Part shown: positions 63,159 through 64,000 of the stretch, piece after piece
How the letters are laid out: each line of letters starts with the position of its first letter
Position numbering within the stretch: position 1 is the first letter of the stretch
Made by a program: the position numbers and the translations under genes
Assembly (NCBI GenBank): GCA_946498095.1
Contig: CAMMMX010000009.1
Location: 1-64,000, forward strand
Direction of reading: 5' to 3'
DNA: 64,000 bases
Source of the DNA: an uncultured Clostridia bacterium
GTDB lineage: Bacteria; Bacillota; Clostridia; Oscillospirales; Ruminococcaceae
The notes under the pieces: model-generated
The model's database searches: none
Told to the model about the DNA's origin: nothing
Seen by the model: only the letters and a program-made list of their open reading frames with translations

Positions 63159-63842
63159 ATGAGAACGAAAATTTATCAGATCAACTCCAAGCGGGACGTC
63201 AACCGTGTCAAGTTCGAAGGTCTGGATCTGCTGGAACGGTATCAAGGTTCCTCTGCTGTTGATCCCTCCATCTATGATGAGGTGTTCAACGCAGAGATTG
63301 ATGAAACGGATCTCGAAGCGATCTATCAAAGATTCAATACGGTAGGACATCCCCTGCACCGCGGTCACTCACTGTCCGTCTCAGACGTGGTGGTGAACGA
63401 CAACGGTGCCTTTTTCTGCGACAGCATCGGGTTTCAGCCCATTGCCTTTGACGAGTCGCAGACGCAAAAGCCGGACAACCTCATGCGTGTCGTCTATGTC
63501 GAACCGCATAAGGCTCCCTATATCGCCGACGTCGCCCATACGCTTGAAGCGGAGCAGAAAGCGGTTGGTGACGGCTTGATCGAACCGATTGACAACTACG
63601 ATGGAACCTGTCTCGTGGGCAACGAGGAATCGAAGCTCCGGGGCATGGACGGAAACCGCAGAATCGGCGACGGTTCATCCATCATGGCCGGCCCCTTCTT
63701 CGTATGCGGCGATTCCGGCGAAACATTCAGAAGTCTCACTGACGAGGAGGTGACGAGATATATGGCTCGGTTCGCTGAACCGGAGGACATCAGTCCCGAA
63801 GAAGTGGAAGCCGATATGGGCTTCATGATCTACCCCATGTAA
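63159..63842 (+). CDS. YodL-DUF3846 fusion protein
   Basis: 227 residues. A YodL domain (about 3-95: IYQINSKRDVNRVKFEGLD, YDEVFNAEIDETDLEAIYQRFN, GHSLSVSDVV, FCDSIGF) is followed by DUF3846 (about 108-215: VVYVEPHKAPYIADVAHTLEAEQKAVGDGLIEPI, LVGNEESKLRGMDGNRRI, IMAGPFFVCG, SLTDEEV). Function unknown; typical of conjugative elements in Clostridia. GGGAGG in the preceding tail serves as its ribosome site. It ends EADMGFMIYPM. Confidence 0.85.
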   Translation: MRTKIYQINSKRDVNRVKFEGLDLLERYQGSSAVDPSIYDEVFNAEIDETDLEAIYQRFNTVGHPLHRGHSLSVSDVVVNDNGAFFCDSIGFQPIAFDESQTQKPDNLMRVVYVEPHKAPYIADVAHTLEAEQKAVGDGLIEPIDNYDGTCLVGNEESKLRGMDGNRRIGDGSSIMAGPFFVCGDSGETFRSLTDEEVTRYMARFAEPEDISPEEVEADMGFMIYPM

Positions 63843-63859
63843 AAAAGGAGGAACCAATC

Positions 63860-64000
63860 ATGGCAACCAAGAAAACCAACAGCAAGGCTCCTGCAAAGGA
63901 GCAGAAGCGCAACACTCCGAACATTTCAGCTCGGATTGACCGCCTCGTGGACTATGAGAACTCGAAGGTCAAGGCCATTGCCAGCGTCAATATTGGCGGC
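63860..64000 (+). CDS. SpoVG-like protein, cut by window edge
   Basis: 47 codons are visible. A basic N-terminus (MATKKTNSKAPAKEQKR) is followed by ISARIDRLVDYENSKVKAIASVNIGG, which matches the start of the SpoVG family as found in conjugative elements. SpoVG proteins bind RNA and DNA. AAAAAAGGAGG is 8 nt before the ATG. Confidence 0.75.
   Translation, partial: MATKKTNSKAPAKEQKRNTPNISARIDRLVDYENSKVKAIASVNIGG

Overview
The window looks like a chromosome segment from a spore-forming member of the Clostridia (Bacillota), probably an Oscillospiraceae/Ruminococcaceae-like gut anaerobe. The evidence is a complete spoIIA operon (spoIIAA-spoIIAB-sigF), a T-box in front of serS, RqcH, a PdaA-type deacetylase, a bifunctional AdhE under Rex-like operators, and strong GGAGG Shine-Dalgarno sites throughout. 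Species cannot be fixed from sequence alone.

Layout. (1) 1-12,600, minus strand: an RHS/YD-repeat polymorphic toxin locus. A 2,661-residue secreted RHS protein with an ART-like C-terminal tip is followed by a candidate immunity gene. Two displaced C-terminal cassettes follow, each with its own toxin tip and immunity gene, and each module ends in a near-identical terminator. A 1,712-bp direct repeat joins the main gene to the first orphan cassette. (2) 12,900-50,600: housekeeping chromosome. It holds rpsO-pnp, pheA, YitT, serS, DedA, a two-component system, spoIIA, folC-valS, rqcH, a NIF3 protein, trmK, DUF1858, eno, a deacetylase lipoprotein, a PfkB kinase, an ECF S-component behind a structured leader, a MutS-like/DUF3842/kinase operon, a GH95-like hydrolase, adhE and a small-molecule kinase. 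(3) 50,650-53,040: a tRNA hot spot. It has a decayed tyrosine recombinase, tRNA-Gly(CCC), an IS with an amber-interrupted transposase and 26-bp flanking repeats, and initiator tRNA-Met. (4) 53,040-64,000, plus strand: the start of a large conjugative-type element. Its tightly packed, mostly overlapping genes encode ArdA-like antirestriction proteins, C5-cytosine and N6-adenine methylases, DUF4314, ribbon-helix-helix, LPD28, DUF3789-like, AbrB-like, DUF3849, YodL-DUF3846 and SpoVG-like proteins. It runs off the right edge.

How the parts work together. The RHS region is built for swapping toxin tips by homologous recombination while carrying matching immunity genes. The element at the right end looks like an anti-defence and establishment region. 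Its most striking feature is that nine otherwise different proteins end in an acidic stretch followed by a short Met/Gly tail (MGGM, MGM or variants). In four of them the tail codons also encode the next gene's Shine-Dalgarno. Other unusual features there are nested in-frame starts inside fused genes, a probable AUU start with a sequestered ribosome site on the adenine methylase, and a leader with mutually exclusive RNA pairings.
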